64,000 nt of DNA. It comes from Chitinophaga silvisoli. Its GTDB lineage: Bacteria > Bacteroidota > Bacteroidia > Chitinophagales > Chitinophagaceae. Where the stretch lies: positions 124,001 through 188,000 of the forward strand of contig NZ_QTJV01000007.1 in the NCBI RefSeq assembly GCF_003412465.1, read 5' to 3'. Position 1 is the stretch's first letter. Each line of letters starts with the position of its first letter. The translations under genes and the position numbers were made by a program. The notes under the pieces are model-generated. The model was not told the DNA's origin. It was given only the letters and a program-made list of their open reading frames with translations, and made no database searches. This document shows positions 1-9,031 of the stretch, piece by piece.

Positions 1-453
1 AGCGCTGCCAAGAAAAGCGTGGAATTGTTTTCATCATTGATCCGGTACCAATTGTACGACCAGCAGCAAACCGTGCCTGTCAGACAGGAACTGGATTACC
101 TGGAGAGCTTTATCAGTCTGCAGCAACTACGCGCGTCAGAGAAATTATCGCTCCAGGTACATTTCGATCCGGCACTCCAGGCACAAACCATTTACCCCTT
201 ATTGTTCTTCCCCCTGGTAGAAAATGCGTTTAAGTATGTAGGCGGAAATTATCACCTGCGCATAAATGCCATTTTAAAAGGCGACAGGATCATATTTGAA
301 GCCGAGAATGATATTCCTCCGGAAATACAAGGAACCGGCGGAATTGGCCTTGAAAACCTGCAAAGACGGCTCGAATTATTATACCCGGCCAGGCATACTT
401 TGCAAATTGAACCATCAGCCACCCAATTTAAAGTGAGACTCGAATTATTATGA
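1..453 (+). CDS. LytS/YehU-type sensor histidine kinase, C-terminal part (5' end outside window)
   Basis: The reading frame is open from the first base, so this is the C-terminal ~150 residues of a larger protein. It carries the end of the His_kinase dimerisation segment (an RYQLYD...VPVRQELDYLESF stretch typical of LytS-like kinases), then the N box (PLVENAFKYV) and the G box (GTGGIGLENLQRRL) of the HATPase domain. The usual N-terminal membrane helices and the phosphoacceptor histidine lie upstream, out of view. Its stop overlaps the start of the next gene by 4 bp (ATGA), so the two are translationally coupled as a two-component pair. The input signal cannot be told from this fragment. Confidence 0.9.
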   Translation, partial: SAAKKSVELFSSLIRYQLYDQQQTVPVRQELDYLESFISLQQLRASEKLSLQVHFDPALQAQTIYPLLFFPLVENAFKYVGGNYHLRINAILKGDRIIFEAENDIPPEIQGTGGIGLENLQRRLELLYPARHTLQIEPSATQFKVRLELL

Positions 454-1148
454 AAATATCCTGTATTGTAACCGACGACGAACCATTTGCAAGAAAAGGA
501 TTGCAGGGGTACATAGAAAAGATAGATTTCCTGGAACTGAAGGGCATGTGCGAAAATGCCGTAGAACTGAACTCCCTGCTCAGAAAGCAGGCGGTAGATG
601 TGCTGTTTTTAGATATTGAAATGCCTTATATGACTGGAATAGAGCTATTGAAGAACTTATCAAAGCCTCCAAAAGTGGTCTTTACAACTGCCTATGAAAA
701 ATACGCGGTTCACGGGTATGAGCTGGAAGTACTGGATTATTTATTAAAACCCATCTCTTTCGAAAGATTCCTCAAAACTGCCAATAAAATCCACGATTAT
801 TTCCAGCAGCAACAGGGAGGCAATGACTACTTTTTTGTAAAAGTAGATAGCAGGCTGGAAAAAATCAGTGTCAATGACATCCTCTTTGTAGAGGCGATGG
901 AGAATTATGTCGCCATTCATATCCCTGGCAGGAAAATTATCACCCATCTTACCTTAAAGATGCTGCAGGAGCACCTGCCTGCAACATCCTTTGTACAACC
1001 TCATAAGTCTTACCTGGTGGCCATCGACAAGATCAATAGTATCGAAGGGAATACCCTGTATGTAGGTGCTTTCCAGATCCCTGTTTCAAAATATCAAAAG
1101 GAAGAAACTCTCCAGCGCATCCTGAATAACCGCTTCCTAAAGCGATAA
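450..1148 (+). CDS. LytTR-family response regulator
   Basis: A 232-residue protein with an N-terminal receiver domain (residues 1-~118) and a C-terminal LytTR DNA-binding domain (~130-230). The acidic pocket is DDE at 9-11 and the phosphoacceptor is Asp55 in LFLDIEMP; the conserved switch Thr (TTAYEKYA) and Lys (LLKPISF) are present. The LytTR part shows the usual VEAMENYVAIH and FVQPHKSYLVA strands. It overlaps the upstream kinase gene by 4 bp, so it is its cognate regulator. The target genes are unknown. Its 3' end overlaps the convergent protease gene by 12 bp and no terminator separates them. Confidence 0.96.
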   Translation: MKISCIVTDDEPFARKGLQGYIEKIDFLELKGMCENAVELNSLLRKQAVDVLFLDIEMPYMTGIELLKNLSKPPKVVFTTAYEKYAVHGYELEVLDYLLKPISFERFLKTANKIHDYFQQQQGGNDYFFVKVDSRLEKISVNDILFVEAMENYVAIHIPGRKIITHLTLKMLQEHLPATSFVQPHKSYLVAIDKINSIEGNTLYVGAFQIPVSKYQKEETLQRILNNRFLKR

Positions 1149-2561
1149 GGCAGCTGCCGCATTCACGACACCCCAGCCAAAAGAACTATTGCGGTTGACA
1201 GGGTAGGAGGCCGCTCTGCGCATCTTGCTGATTATGCTATCCCGGGGATATTCCGGGTGCTTACTCCAGATCAGCGCTGCAATACCGGCACAACTTGCAG
1301 TGGCCACTGATGATCCGCCCACTGTAGAAGGGACATCCCCACTCATGGCAATGCTCAGTGGGTGTAACCCGGTACCGGCTTTTTCCATCACGATCGTAAA
1401 ATCTACCTTACTACCTACATGGCAGTCATCGCAGCGTGTAGTAAGGTTATCCTTCACACCTGTCACCGCATGCACCTGTGGTTGATTGGCCGGGAAGATC
1501 ACGCCTACAAAGCCTGCAAAGAAAGAAAAGGAAGTACCCGCTGCACAGAACATCAACTTTTGTTTGCTATCTGCATAGGCAATGGCATCCTTGATCTGTC
1601 CGTAGCTGAAGATAGTGCCCAGGCTCATACTGATAATCTTTACCTCCGGATCATCGCCACCCAGTACATACGCATCCGTTACTCCGTTTACTGATTTTGA
1701 AGAGAGGATCACCACGTTCTCCGCCGCATGGACCATGAGCAGGTTACAGTTGTACGCAATACCTGCCGTATTGCCATCCGTACCACGCGGTCCTGCGAGT
1801 GTACCTGCCATGCTGGTGCCATGGCCACAATCGTCATTCAGCGATCCGCCTGAATAAGTGACGGCACGGGTAATCGTTCTACCCGAAGAGTAACCCTGGT
1901 TAAATGCCGATCCTAAATTCTCCTGCGCATCACTGATGCCCGTATCGATGATCATCACTTTGATGTTCGCACCGGTAGATAACTGCCAGGCCTCCGGGAT
2001 ATGATGATAGGTATAATTCCAGGATTGTTTGGCTGCCGGGGTAATGGCTACATAGTCAGTGCCGGCTGCGAGGGTTGTCTGCGCCGTATTGCTGCCGCAA
2101 CCAAAATTCAGTAAACTACTCGCAGGCCTTGCGTTTTCCCCGCTATAGGCACCATAGCCAATAGGGTCTGCATAGCGCACAAAGGCTGCTGCCCGTAGCG
2201 CTTTGATGGTGGCAAAGTTGCCTACTTTGAGATTCACAAAAGGTAATTTTCCTTCTTTAAAAGGATAAATGAGTGCACCTTCATTCGCTTGTACCACTTG
2301 TAATACTTTCTCTTTTTCGCCGCTGGTATAACCAATACTCAACACGCTGTCCGACTGGATCAATGCACTCCAGACCATACTGTCATTCGCCATTGCCCAG
2401 TCGAAGTGATCTTCTTCCCGGAGGCGTTCCTCTATAAAATCATTAATAGCCGATCGGGGTATGATGGTGTCAGGATTGGAGTTGGTAATAATGGGGAGGG
2501 AATCCTTCCTGGAACAGGCTGTCAGTGCCATCAGGCACAGAATAGGGTAGATGGGTTTCAT
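1137..2561 (-). CDS. S8 (subtilisin-like) serine peptidase, predicted lipoprotein
   Basis: I place the start at the ATG that gives a lipoprotein signal (LTAC lipobox, Cys16); the frame stays open 28 codons further but that stretch is promoter-like. The protein is 474 residues with a ~190-residue N-terminal region of unknown fold, then a peptidase S8 domain. Visible catalytic residues are Asp206 (MIIDTGIS), His247 (CGHGTS) and Ser418 (GGSSVATA). The position that normally holds the oxyanion-hole Asn (AAGN) reads AAGT, so catalysis may be weak or altered. The predicted location is the periplasm or outer membrane. It is divergent from the cobW-like gene, and its promoter region is shared with that gene's palindrome. 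Confidence 0.88.
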   Translation of the reverse strand: MKPIYPILCLMALTACSRKDSLPIITNSNPDTIIPRSAINDFIEERLREEDHFDWAMANDSMVWSALIQSDSVLSIGYTSGEKEKVLQVVQANEGALIYPFKEGKLPFVNLKVGNFATIKALRAAAFVRYADPIGYGAYSGENARPASSLLNFGCGSNTAQTTLAAGTDYVAITPAAKQSWNYTYHHIPEAWQLSTGANIKVMIIDTGISDAQENLGSAFNQGYSSGRTITRAVTYSGGSLNDDCGHGTSMAGTLAGPRGTDGNTAGIAYNCNLLMVHAAENVVILSSKSVNGVTDAYVLGGDDPEVKIISMSLGTIFSYGQIKDAIAYADSKQKLMFCAAGTSFSFFAGFVGVIFPANQPQVHAVTGVKDNLTTRCDDCHVGSKVDFTIVMEKAGTGLHPLSIAMSGDVPSTVGGSSVATASCAGIAALIWSKHPEYPRDSIISKMRRAASYPVNRNSSFGWGVVNAAAALSL

Positions 2562-2609
2562 AACAAAGGATTTTCTATAGAAGTTACAAAATCTTTGGCT
2601 TATTACACT

Positions 2610-2630
2610 ATATGCAACAAAGTTGCATAT
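2610..2630. promoter_or_regulatory. Perfect 9-3-9 palindrome, candidate operator of a metal-responsive repressor
   Basis: The arms ATATGCAAC (2610-2618) and GTTGCATAT (2622-2630) are exact inverted repeats with a 3-nt spacer. The right arm overlaps the -7 box of the CobW-family gene (TATATTTG, 2627-2634). On the other strand CAACTTTG (2618-2625) is a one-mismatch -7 box for the divergent peptidase. A repressor bound here could block both promoters. COG0523 genes are often controlled by the zinc regulator Zur, so a Fur/Zur-type operator is the leading inference, but the regulator is not in this window. Confidence 0.6.
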
Positions 2631-2634
2631 ATTT
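2627..2634 (+). promoter_or_regulatory. -7 promoter box of the CobW-family gene
   Basis: TATATTTG matches the Bacteroidota -7 consensus TAnnTTTG exactly and lies 22 nt before the ATG. The expected TTG at -33 is only TTA (2603-2605). This supports the ATG at 2657 over upstream in-frame starts. Confidence 0.55.
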
Positions 2635-2656
2635 GCAGCAAACAATACATATCGTA

Positions 2657-3805
2657 ATGACAGACCGTTTGCCTGTAACGGTACTCAGTGGATTCCTGGG
2701 TGCCGGTAAGACTTCTTTGCTCAATCATATCCTGCATAATAAAGAAGGCCTGAAAGTGGCCGTTATTGTCAACGACATGAGTGAGGTGAACATAGATGCC
2801 CAACTTGTAAAAAATGAAAATACCCTCAACAGAACGGAAGAGAAGCTGGTAGAGATGAGCAATGGTTGCATCTGCTGCACCCTGCGCGAAGACCTGCTGA
2901 TTGAAGTAGAGAAACTCGCCAAAGAAAAGCGCTTCGACTATTTATTAATAGAAAGCTCTGGTATCAGCGAGCCCCTGCCTGTAGCACAGACTTTTACTTA
3001 TGGTACCCTGGATGAATTGTCCCGGCTCGATACCTTAGTGACAGTTGTAGATGCCTTTAATTTTCTCCAGGACTACGGTAGTACCCGCGTGCATGAGGAG
3101 CGGACCGTGGTAAACCTGCTCACTGATCAACTGGAATTTGCAAATGTGATTATATTAAATAAGACAGACCTGATCACACCTGAGATGCTGGGCACTCTCA
3201 AAGCCATGATCCATAAACTCAATCCCGGTGCAAAGATCATTACCAGCACTTTTGGTAAAATTGCACCTGCAGAAATATTAAATACCCACTTATTCGATTT
3301 CGATACTACCAGTCAGCAAGCCGGCTGGATCGAAGAACTCAACAGAGATTATCATACCCCGGAGACAGAAGAATATGGTATCAGTAGTTTCGTATTCCGC
3401 AGCCGCGAACCTTTTCACCCGGCACGCTTCTGGGATTACCTGAACAATGAATGGCATTCCAATATCATCCGCAGCAAAGGACTTTTCTGGCTCGCCAGCA
3501 GACCCGATGAGGCGATTAACTGGAGCCAGGCCGGGGGGAGTCTGCGTGCGGAAAAAGCCGGTGTATGGTGGTGCAGCATGCCCTATAAAGATCGCATCCG
3601 CTATGCCAGCTTCTTAGATTACAAAGAAGAAATAGAAGCCCGATGGGATAAAAATTTTGGAGACAGGTACAATGAACTGGTGATCATTGGCAAGGACATG
3701 AACAGGGAACTGATCACGATTGAACTGGAATCGTGCTTATGCACACCTGTGGAAATTGCAGCTATGCAAAGAGGACAAAGGTTTTCAGACGAGTTTCCCT
3801 TGTAG
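2657..3805 (+). CDS. CobW/COG0523 family GTP-binding metallochaperone
   Basis: A 382-residue G3E-family GTPase. Walker A (GFLGAGKTS, residues 12-20), the metal-binding CxCC motif (Cys71, Cys73, Cys74 in NGCICCTLRED), a SSGISEP switch and the guanine-specificity NKTD are all visible, followed by the C-terminal CobW_C domain (~250-370). Family members deliver zinc or other metals to client enzymes using GTP, often under zinc limitation. No client is encoded next to it; the divergent neighbour is a secreted peptidase. The palindrome in its promoter supports metal-responsive repression. ZigA/YciC-like is the most likely subgroup, but the metal is not provable from sequence. Confidence 0.9.
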   Translation: MTDRLPVTVLSGFLGAGKTSLLNHILHNKEGLKVAVIVNDMSEVNIDAQLVKNENTLNRTEEKLVEMSNGCICCTLREDLLIEVEKLAKEKRFDYLLIESSGISEPLPVAQTFTYGTLDELSRLDTLVTVVDAFNFLQDYGSTRVHEERTVVNLLTDQLEFANVIILNKTDLITPEMLGTLKAMIHKLNPGAKIITSTFGKIAPAEILNTHLFDFDTTSQQAGWIEELNRDYHTPETEEYGISSFVFRSREPFHPARFWDYLNNEWHSNIIRSKGLFWLASRPDEAINWSQAGGSLRAEKAGVWWCSMPYKDRIRYASFLDYKEEIEARWDKNFGDRYNELVIIGKDMNRELITIELESCLCTPVEIAAMQRGQRFSDEFPL

Positions 3806-3874
3806 TTAACCTAAACATAACATACAAGCAGTTTTTTCGATAATAATTTCGCATCGCTTTAGCGTCCAGCCATA

Positions 3875-4489
3875 ATGAAGAATTTTACCGATGCGGAATT
3901 ATTATCCTTAGTTCAGCAGGAGAATGATGAGAAGGCTTTTGCCATGCTTGTGTTGCGCTACAATGTAGCGTTGTATAAGTACATCTATGCCCGCGTACGA
4001 TCAGAAGACGACTCCAAAGACATCCTGCAGGAAGTACTGATTTCCTGCTGGAATAACCGGCACAACATTCAAAACCCTGAGAAGATCTTCCACTACATGT
4101 GCCGCGCTGCCTACTACTCAGTGATCGACTGGCAGATCGCACATAAAAAAATATTAGCACGGCAGACGGCCTTACTCGAAAAAGACGAACCCAGTAGCTT
4201 CCCGGTAGAGAACCAGTTGATCGCCGGCGAAATGCGGGAAAAGGTAGATACGGAAGTGGCAAAGATGAACGATACCATGCGGAAGGTGTTTATATCCAGT
4301 CGCTGGGAATCCAAGTCCATCCGAGAAATAGCCCAGGAATACGGCCTCTCCGAGCAGACCGTAAAAAACACCCTGTCACTGGCCCTCAAAAAAATCCGTC
4401 TCCGTTTACAAACAGACCATTGGTTGTCCATTTACATTCTGTTAACATTGAGTTTACAATTCCTTAACGGTACCGCTTGTATGATTTAG
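3875..4489 (+). CDS. RNA polymerase ECF sigma factor (Bacteroidota SusC-linked type)
   Basis: A 204-residue sigma-70 family protein with region 2 (DDSKDILQEVLISCWNNR, ~45-62) and region 4 (REIAQEYGLSEQTVKNTLSLA, ~145-165 helix-turn-helix). It ends in a hydrophobic tail seen in many Bacteroidota ECF factors. It is followed after 15 bp by a FecR anti-sigma gene and then by an STN-domain SusC. By the known FecI/FecR logic, ligand binding to SusC should release this factor to transcribe the susC-susD-sulfatase genes. A weak -7-like box (TAATTTCG) lies ~25 nt before the start. Confidence 0.95.
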   Translation: MKNFTDAELLSLVQQENDEKAFAMLVLRYNVALYKYIYARVRSEDDSKDILQEVLISCWNNRHNIQNPEKIFHYMCRAAYYSVIDWQIAHKKILARQTALLEKDEPSSFPVENQLIAGEMREKVDTEVAKMNDTMRKVFISSRWESKSIREIAQEYGLSEQTVKNTLSLALKKIRLRLQTDHWLSIYILLTLSLQFLNGTACMI

Positions 4490-4504
4490 AGACTATACTG
4501 ATGA

Positions 4505-5476
4505 ATGCACACATCATCAGACAAAGCTGCGATTTTATCGTTGCTCAAAAAATACAGAGCCGGTGAAGCTACACCGGAAGAAGCTGCCCGCGTCAGGGAG
4601 TGGTTTGATTCTTTCGAAGAATTGCCAGACAATCCGGCATTTACTGATGCTGCTAATGACGCTGCCCTGGAGGCGTTGGAGCGCATGTTCCCACCAAAGG
4701 TAAAAGTGCGCGTACTGCCGCGGATCCTGAAAGTTGCCGCCGTATTTATACTAATATGTACGTCTGTCCTATTTATATACCAGCAATTACACCAGCGGCC
4801 TGTTCCTATTACCTATGCCTTGTTGCAGGCAGGTAAAGCTGAGCGTAAAAAAATCACCTTGCCGGATGGGAGTATCGTAACCATCAATGCGAATACGCAA
4901 CTCCGCATCCCGTCAAACTTTGGCGTGAATGACAGGGTGATCGAAATGAGCGGTGAAGCGGTGTTTGACGTTGCGCAGCAACAGGCAAAGCCCTTTATTG
5001 TTCATAGCGGAAACCTGCAAACAGTAGTATTGGGTACCTCCTTTAACGTGAAAGCCTATCCCGGCGAAAATGAAGTGGAGATTGCGGTATTGACGGGGAA
5101 AGTAAGGATCGAGAAAAAGGTAGCTACCCAAACTGCTGTACTCTCTGCCGGTCTGACGAAGGACCAGGTTCTGCGATACAATGAAGCAAAAGATTCCCTG
5201 GATATAGGAATATGCAAAGCCGGCCAGATCGCCGCATGGCAAAATTATAATTACTACTTCGAAAAAGCCAGCATTCCGGAAATAGCTGCTGTTTTAGAAC
5301 GACAATACAAGATCCATATCACCCTGACAGGACCAGCTAAGTACAATTGTAAATACACGCTACAGTTGAAGAATGAAACGATAGAAAACGCCATGCGATT
5401 ACTGTCGCAGTTATCCGGCATTAGCTATCAGATTAATCAAAATGAAATTAAAATCAACACAACATCATGCGAATAA
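4505..5476 (+). CDS. FecR-family anti-sigma factor
   Basis: A 323-residue inner-membrane protein. A cytoplasmic N-terminal part (1-~70, ending near VRVLPRILK) precedes one membrane helix (~74-93), a periplasmic FecR domain (~112-205, with LPDGSIVTINANTQL and VLGTSFNVKAY) and a C-terminal DUF4974 domain (~250-318). It holds the preceding ECF sigma factor and receives the signal from the STN domain of the SusC encoded next. It overlaps that gene by 10 bp, which implies co-translation. The inducing glycan is unknown. Confidence 0.95.
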   Translation: MHTSSDKAAILSLLKKYRAGEATPEEAARVREWFDSFEELPDNPAFTDAANDAALEALERMFPPKVKVRVLPRILKVAAVFILICTSVLFIYQQLHQRPVPITYALLQAGKAERKKITLPDGSIVTINANTQLRIPSNFGVNDRVIEMSGEAVFDVAQQQAKPFIVHSGNLQTVVLGTSFNVKAYPGENEVEIAVLTGKVRIEKKVATQTAVLSAGLTKDQVLRYNEAKDSLDIGICKAGQIAAWQNYNYYFEKASIPEIAAVLERQYKIHITLTGPAKYNCKYTLQLKNETIENAMRLLSQLSGISYQINQNEIKINTTSCE

Positions 5477-8400
5477 GATGTAAAATGCCAACAAGTATGA
5501 CGCGCCGGGCTTACCTGCTGCTCATATTATTGACTTGTCATGTATTGGGTTTTGCCAATGAACTACGCAGCCAGATCACGGTGCAGGTTCGTGATACCCG
5601 TATTAATTTAGACGTTAAAAACACACCACTCAGAAAAGTATTTTTACTCATTGAATCTCAGACCGGCCTCTCCATTGCCTACAATGCTACCCATGTGGCA
5701 GACAATCAGCTCATTAGCTACAAAGCTACAGCTGCCCAGCTGTCAACAGTGCTGCAGGACTTACTAAAAGGATACGAAGGTGCGGTGAAACAGGTAGATG
5801 ACAATCACATCCTGCTGAAAGTTGAAAAAATCAAAGCGGCACCCCTGGTGGAAGCACCCGCTACTGCTCCTGTAACTATCACTGGTGTGGTGACTGACGA
5901 AAACAACCAGCCTATTCCTGGTGTGAGCATTCACGAAAAAACATCTAAAGTAAATACCACTACCGATGCAAATGGTCAATACAGCATCAGGGTTAACATC
6001 GGCGATGTATTGGTCTTTAACTTCATCGGGTTCGCTCCCCAGGAAATAACTGTTACCTCCGCAAACATGCTGAATGTACGCCTGAAAGCACAGAACAGCC
6101 AGCTGCAGGAAGTGGTGGCGATCGGTTACCAGTCTGTAAGAAAGAGTGATCTCACCGGTGCTGTATCCAGTGTGAAATCCAGCGAAATGAACCTGACAGC
6201 ACCTACTGTTGGCCAGGCCATCGTAGGTAAGGTAGCCGGTGTACAGGTGTCGCAGGTGAGCGGTGCACCCTACAAGAGCACTAAGATCCGTGTACGTGGT
6301 ATCGGTTCTTTCAATGCCAGCTCTGATCCATTGTATGTGGTAGATGGTTACCCTGTGGACAACGATGTATTCATCAACCCGGAAGATATCGAAACCATCG
6401 ACATCCTTAAAGATGCAGCTTCTGCAGCCATCTATGGCTCCCGTGCTTCCGGCGGTGTGGTGATGATCACTACCAAAAGAGGTAAAGCCGGCACTAAGGG
6501 TAAACTGGAATATAGCTATACCACGGGTATTAACCAGGTATCAAAGAAAGTGAAATTACTCGACAGCAATCAATTCCTGCAACTCCTGGTAGATGGCCGT
6601 AATGGAACCTACAGGGACCTGGTAGAAAATAATACTTCCCTGACCTGGAATGACAACATGATGAGCGATAACAACGCGACCCGTGTGGCCAGGGTCGGTA
6701 ATGCAAATGCGGTACAGATCGATCCCCGTTATTATGACTTCGCCAATCAAAAGGTCATCCCGTCAAAATATAATACAGACTGGCAGGACCTGATTTACAG
6801 GAATGCTTTCTTTGGCCGTCACAATGTATCCTTCTCCGGTGGTACTGACAATATCAGGTATTACATGAGCGGTGGTTACCAGGACCAGGATGGTGTGGTA
6901 TTGAATACCGGTGTGAAGAAGATCAACCTGAGAATGAACCTGGATGCGACTATCAACCCAAGACTGAAAGCGGGTGTCAACCTTTCTTATACGAATAACC
7001 AGAACAGGGAACTGAGTGAGGGCCGCTGGGATCACAACCCGATTATGACGGCACTACTGATGCCGCCAAGTGCGCAGCCATTCGATTCAAATGGTCATCC
7101 GTTGAAAAATGAAATTGCGGCATTGTCTGCTACCTATGGTTATAATAGCTTTGAAAATCCCATTGCCCAGGCTAAAGAAATCAACATTACCCGCAAAGGT
7201 AACCGTAGCAACTACAATGCTTACGCTATTTACACCCTCCTGCCTGAGTTAACTTTCAAGGCGAATGTGGGTATGATGAGCTATTCAGAGAAGTATAACT
7301 ATTATTACCCAACCAGCCTGAGTAGTGGTGTAAGTGCACCTTATTCTGATAATGCAAAAGCTGCTGCAAACGGGATCGCACAAAACCAGACCGTGCTTGA
7401 CCAGCTGGCTGAGTTCACCCTGAACTACAACAAGCGCTTTGGTAAACATAGCATCAGCGGGTTGGCGGGTTATTCTGCACAGATGAATACCACTGACCTG
7501 GTAAAGGTGACTGCAAAAGGATTTGAAGACGACCGGATCCAGGAGATCACAGCAAAGGGTGCAGACGGCACGGACTTCCAGCTGACCAATGCGTATAAAT
7601 CCACTTACACCCTGATGTCTTATTTTGGTCGTGTAAGTTATAACTATGCAGACAGGTATTATGTGACAGGATCTCTTCGTACAGATGGTTCTTCCCGTTT
7701 TGGTCCGCAGAACAAATGGGGCTTATTCCCCTCAGTCTCTGCCGGCTGGAATATTTCCAATGAATCTTTTTACCATGACTGGCTGGGTCAGCAATCTACC
7801 CTGAAACTGCGTGCCAGCTGGGGCTTAAGCGGTAACAACAATATTGGTAACTACAATACTATGCAGACGATGGCTACAGCTACCGGTACTGTATTTGGTT
7901 CCGGTACAGTTAGCACCGCATATTATCCCGGTGACCTGAAAGACCAGAAACTGGGCTGGGAATCTACTTCACAATTCAATACCGGACTGGATGTAGGGTT
8001 GCTGAAAGGTCGCCTGAACATTATTGCGAACTATTATCTTTCTTATTCTTACAACCTGCTGTTCAAACAATCTATCTCCGGCATCTCGGGTTCCACAGAG
8101 ATCCTGACCAACCTGCGCGATTCAAAGATCCGTAACAGCGGGGTAGACCTGCAGGTAGATGCGAGAATTATAGATGGAAAGGATTTCCACATGGGTGTGA
8201 ATGGCAACATTTCCATCAATAGAAATAAAGTACTGGATATGGGTGGTGGTAGCACCATTATCACTGCCGGTGCCGAGCGTTCTTACAAGACGCACATCAC
8301 TCAGGAAGGCCAGCCTGTAGGAATGTTCTACGGTTTCCAGGTAGAGCGTATTGCAAGACCGGATGATATTGGCAAGGTGGCGCAATCTTCTGCCAGCTCT

Positions 8401-9006
8401 ACCAAAATGAGAGCGGGTGACCTGATCTTCAGGGATACCAATAAAGATGGGGTAGTGAATGATGCTGACAAAGCAGTGATCGGTTCTCCTTATGCTAAAT
8501 TTACGTATGGTTTCGGTTTGAATGCCAGCTATAAGAACTTCTCCTTTGCTTCTTCTTTCAACGGCTCTTATGGTAATAAGGTACTGGATGGCCAGGATTA
8601 TTATCTCTACAATATGGAAGGTTCAGGCAACCAGTATGCAGATGCTGCCGGTCACTATGTGAGCGAAGCTAACCCGGGCAACGGGCATGTATTCCGCGCC
8701 AGCAGGAGTGGTACCCAGAGTAATAGTACGCGCCTGTCTACCTTCTACCTGCAGAGTGGTTCCTTTTTCCGTTGTACCAATGCCACACTGGGTTATGACA
8801 TCAGGTCAACCTTGCTTAAAAACCGCCTGGGTCTGAGCAGCGCAAGGGTGTTTGCAAGTGTAGATAACCTGTTCACTATTTCAAAATACAAGGGTTACAA
8901 TCCTGAAGTAGATTTTAATAATGGAAATAACCTGGCCCCGGGTGTGGATTATGGTATGTACCCGCTGGTACGGGCATACAATGTAGGTGTGAAGGTGGGC
9001 TTCTAG
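5467..9006 (+). CDS. SusC/RagA-type TonB-dependent outer-membrane transporter with STN signalling domain
   Basis: A 1179-residue protein. Domains in order: signal peptide, STN domain (~45-115), carboxypeptidase-like beta-sandwich (~137-210), TonB-box-like LQEVVAIGY (213-221), plug with YVVDGYP and GSRASGGVVMITTKRGK, then the 22-stranded barrel ending in a terminal Phe. Three in-frame ATGs are possible (5467, 5485, 5497); the last gives the cleanest signal peptide (MTRRAYLLLILL). The STN domain marks it as a transducing receptor for the FecR/ECF pair just upstream. With the SusD encoded 25 bp downstream it should import oligosaccharides across the outer membrane. The neighbouring sulfatase suggests a sulfated glycan, by inference. 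Confidence 0.95.
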   Translation: MRIRCKMPTSMTRRAYLLLILLTCHVLGFANELRSQITVQVRDTRINLDVKNTPLRKVFLLIESQTGLSIAYNATHVADNQLISYKATAAQLSTVLQDLLKGYEGAVKQVDDNHILLKVEKIKAAPLVEAPATAPVTITGVVTDENNQPIPGVSIHEKTSKVNTTTDANGQYSIRVNIGDVLVFNFIGFAPQEITVTSANMLNVRLKAQNSQLQEVVAIGYQSVRKSDLTGAVSSVKSSEMNLTAPTVGQAIVGKVAGVQVSQVSGAPYKSTKIRVRGIGSFNASSDPLYVVDGYPVDNDVFINPEDIETIDILKDAASAAIYGSRASGGVVMITTKRGKAGTKGKLEYSYTTGINQVSKKVKLLDSNQFLQLLVDGRNGTYRDLVENNTSLTWNDNMMSDNNATRVARVGNANAVQIDPRYYDFANQKVIPSKYNTDWQDLIYRNAFFGRHNVSFSGGTDNIRYYMSGGYQDQDGVVLNTGVKKINLRMNLDATINPRLKAGVNLSYTNNQNRELSEGRWDHNPIMTALLMPPSAQPFDSNGHPLKNEIAALSATYGYNSFENPIAQAKEINITRKGNRSNYNAYAIYTLLPELTFKANVGMMSYSEKYNYYYPTSLSSGVSAPYSDNAKAAANGIAQNQTVLDQLAEFTLNYNKRFGKHSISGLAGYSAQMNTTDLVKVTAKGFEDDRIQEITAKGADGTDFQLTNAYKSTYTLMSYFGRVSYNYADRYYVTGSLRTDGSSRFGPQNKWGLFPSVSAGWNISNESFYHDWLGQQSTLKLRASWGLSGNNNIGNYNTMQTMATATGTVFGSGTVSTAYYPGDLKDQKLGWESTSQFNTGLDVGLLKGRLNIIANYYLSYSYNLLFKQSISGISGSTEILTNLRDSKIRNSGVDLQVDARIIDGKDFHMGVNGNISINRNKVLDMGGGSTIITAGAERSYKTHITQEGQPVGMFYGFQVERIARPDDIGKVAQSSASSTKMRAGDLIFRDTNKDGVVNDADKAVIGSPYAKFTYGFGLNASYKNFSFASSFNGSYGNKVLDGQDYYLYNMEGSGNQYADAAGHYVSEANPGNGHVFRASRSGTQSNSTRLSTFYLQSGSFFRCTNATLGYDIRSTLLKNRLGLSSARVFASVDNLFTISKYKGYNPEVDFNNGNNLAPGVDYGMYPLVRAYNVGVKVGF

Positions 9007-9031
9007 TCATTTATTTTCAAAATTATTCAAC

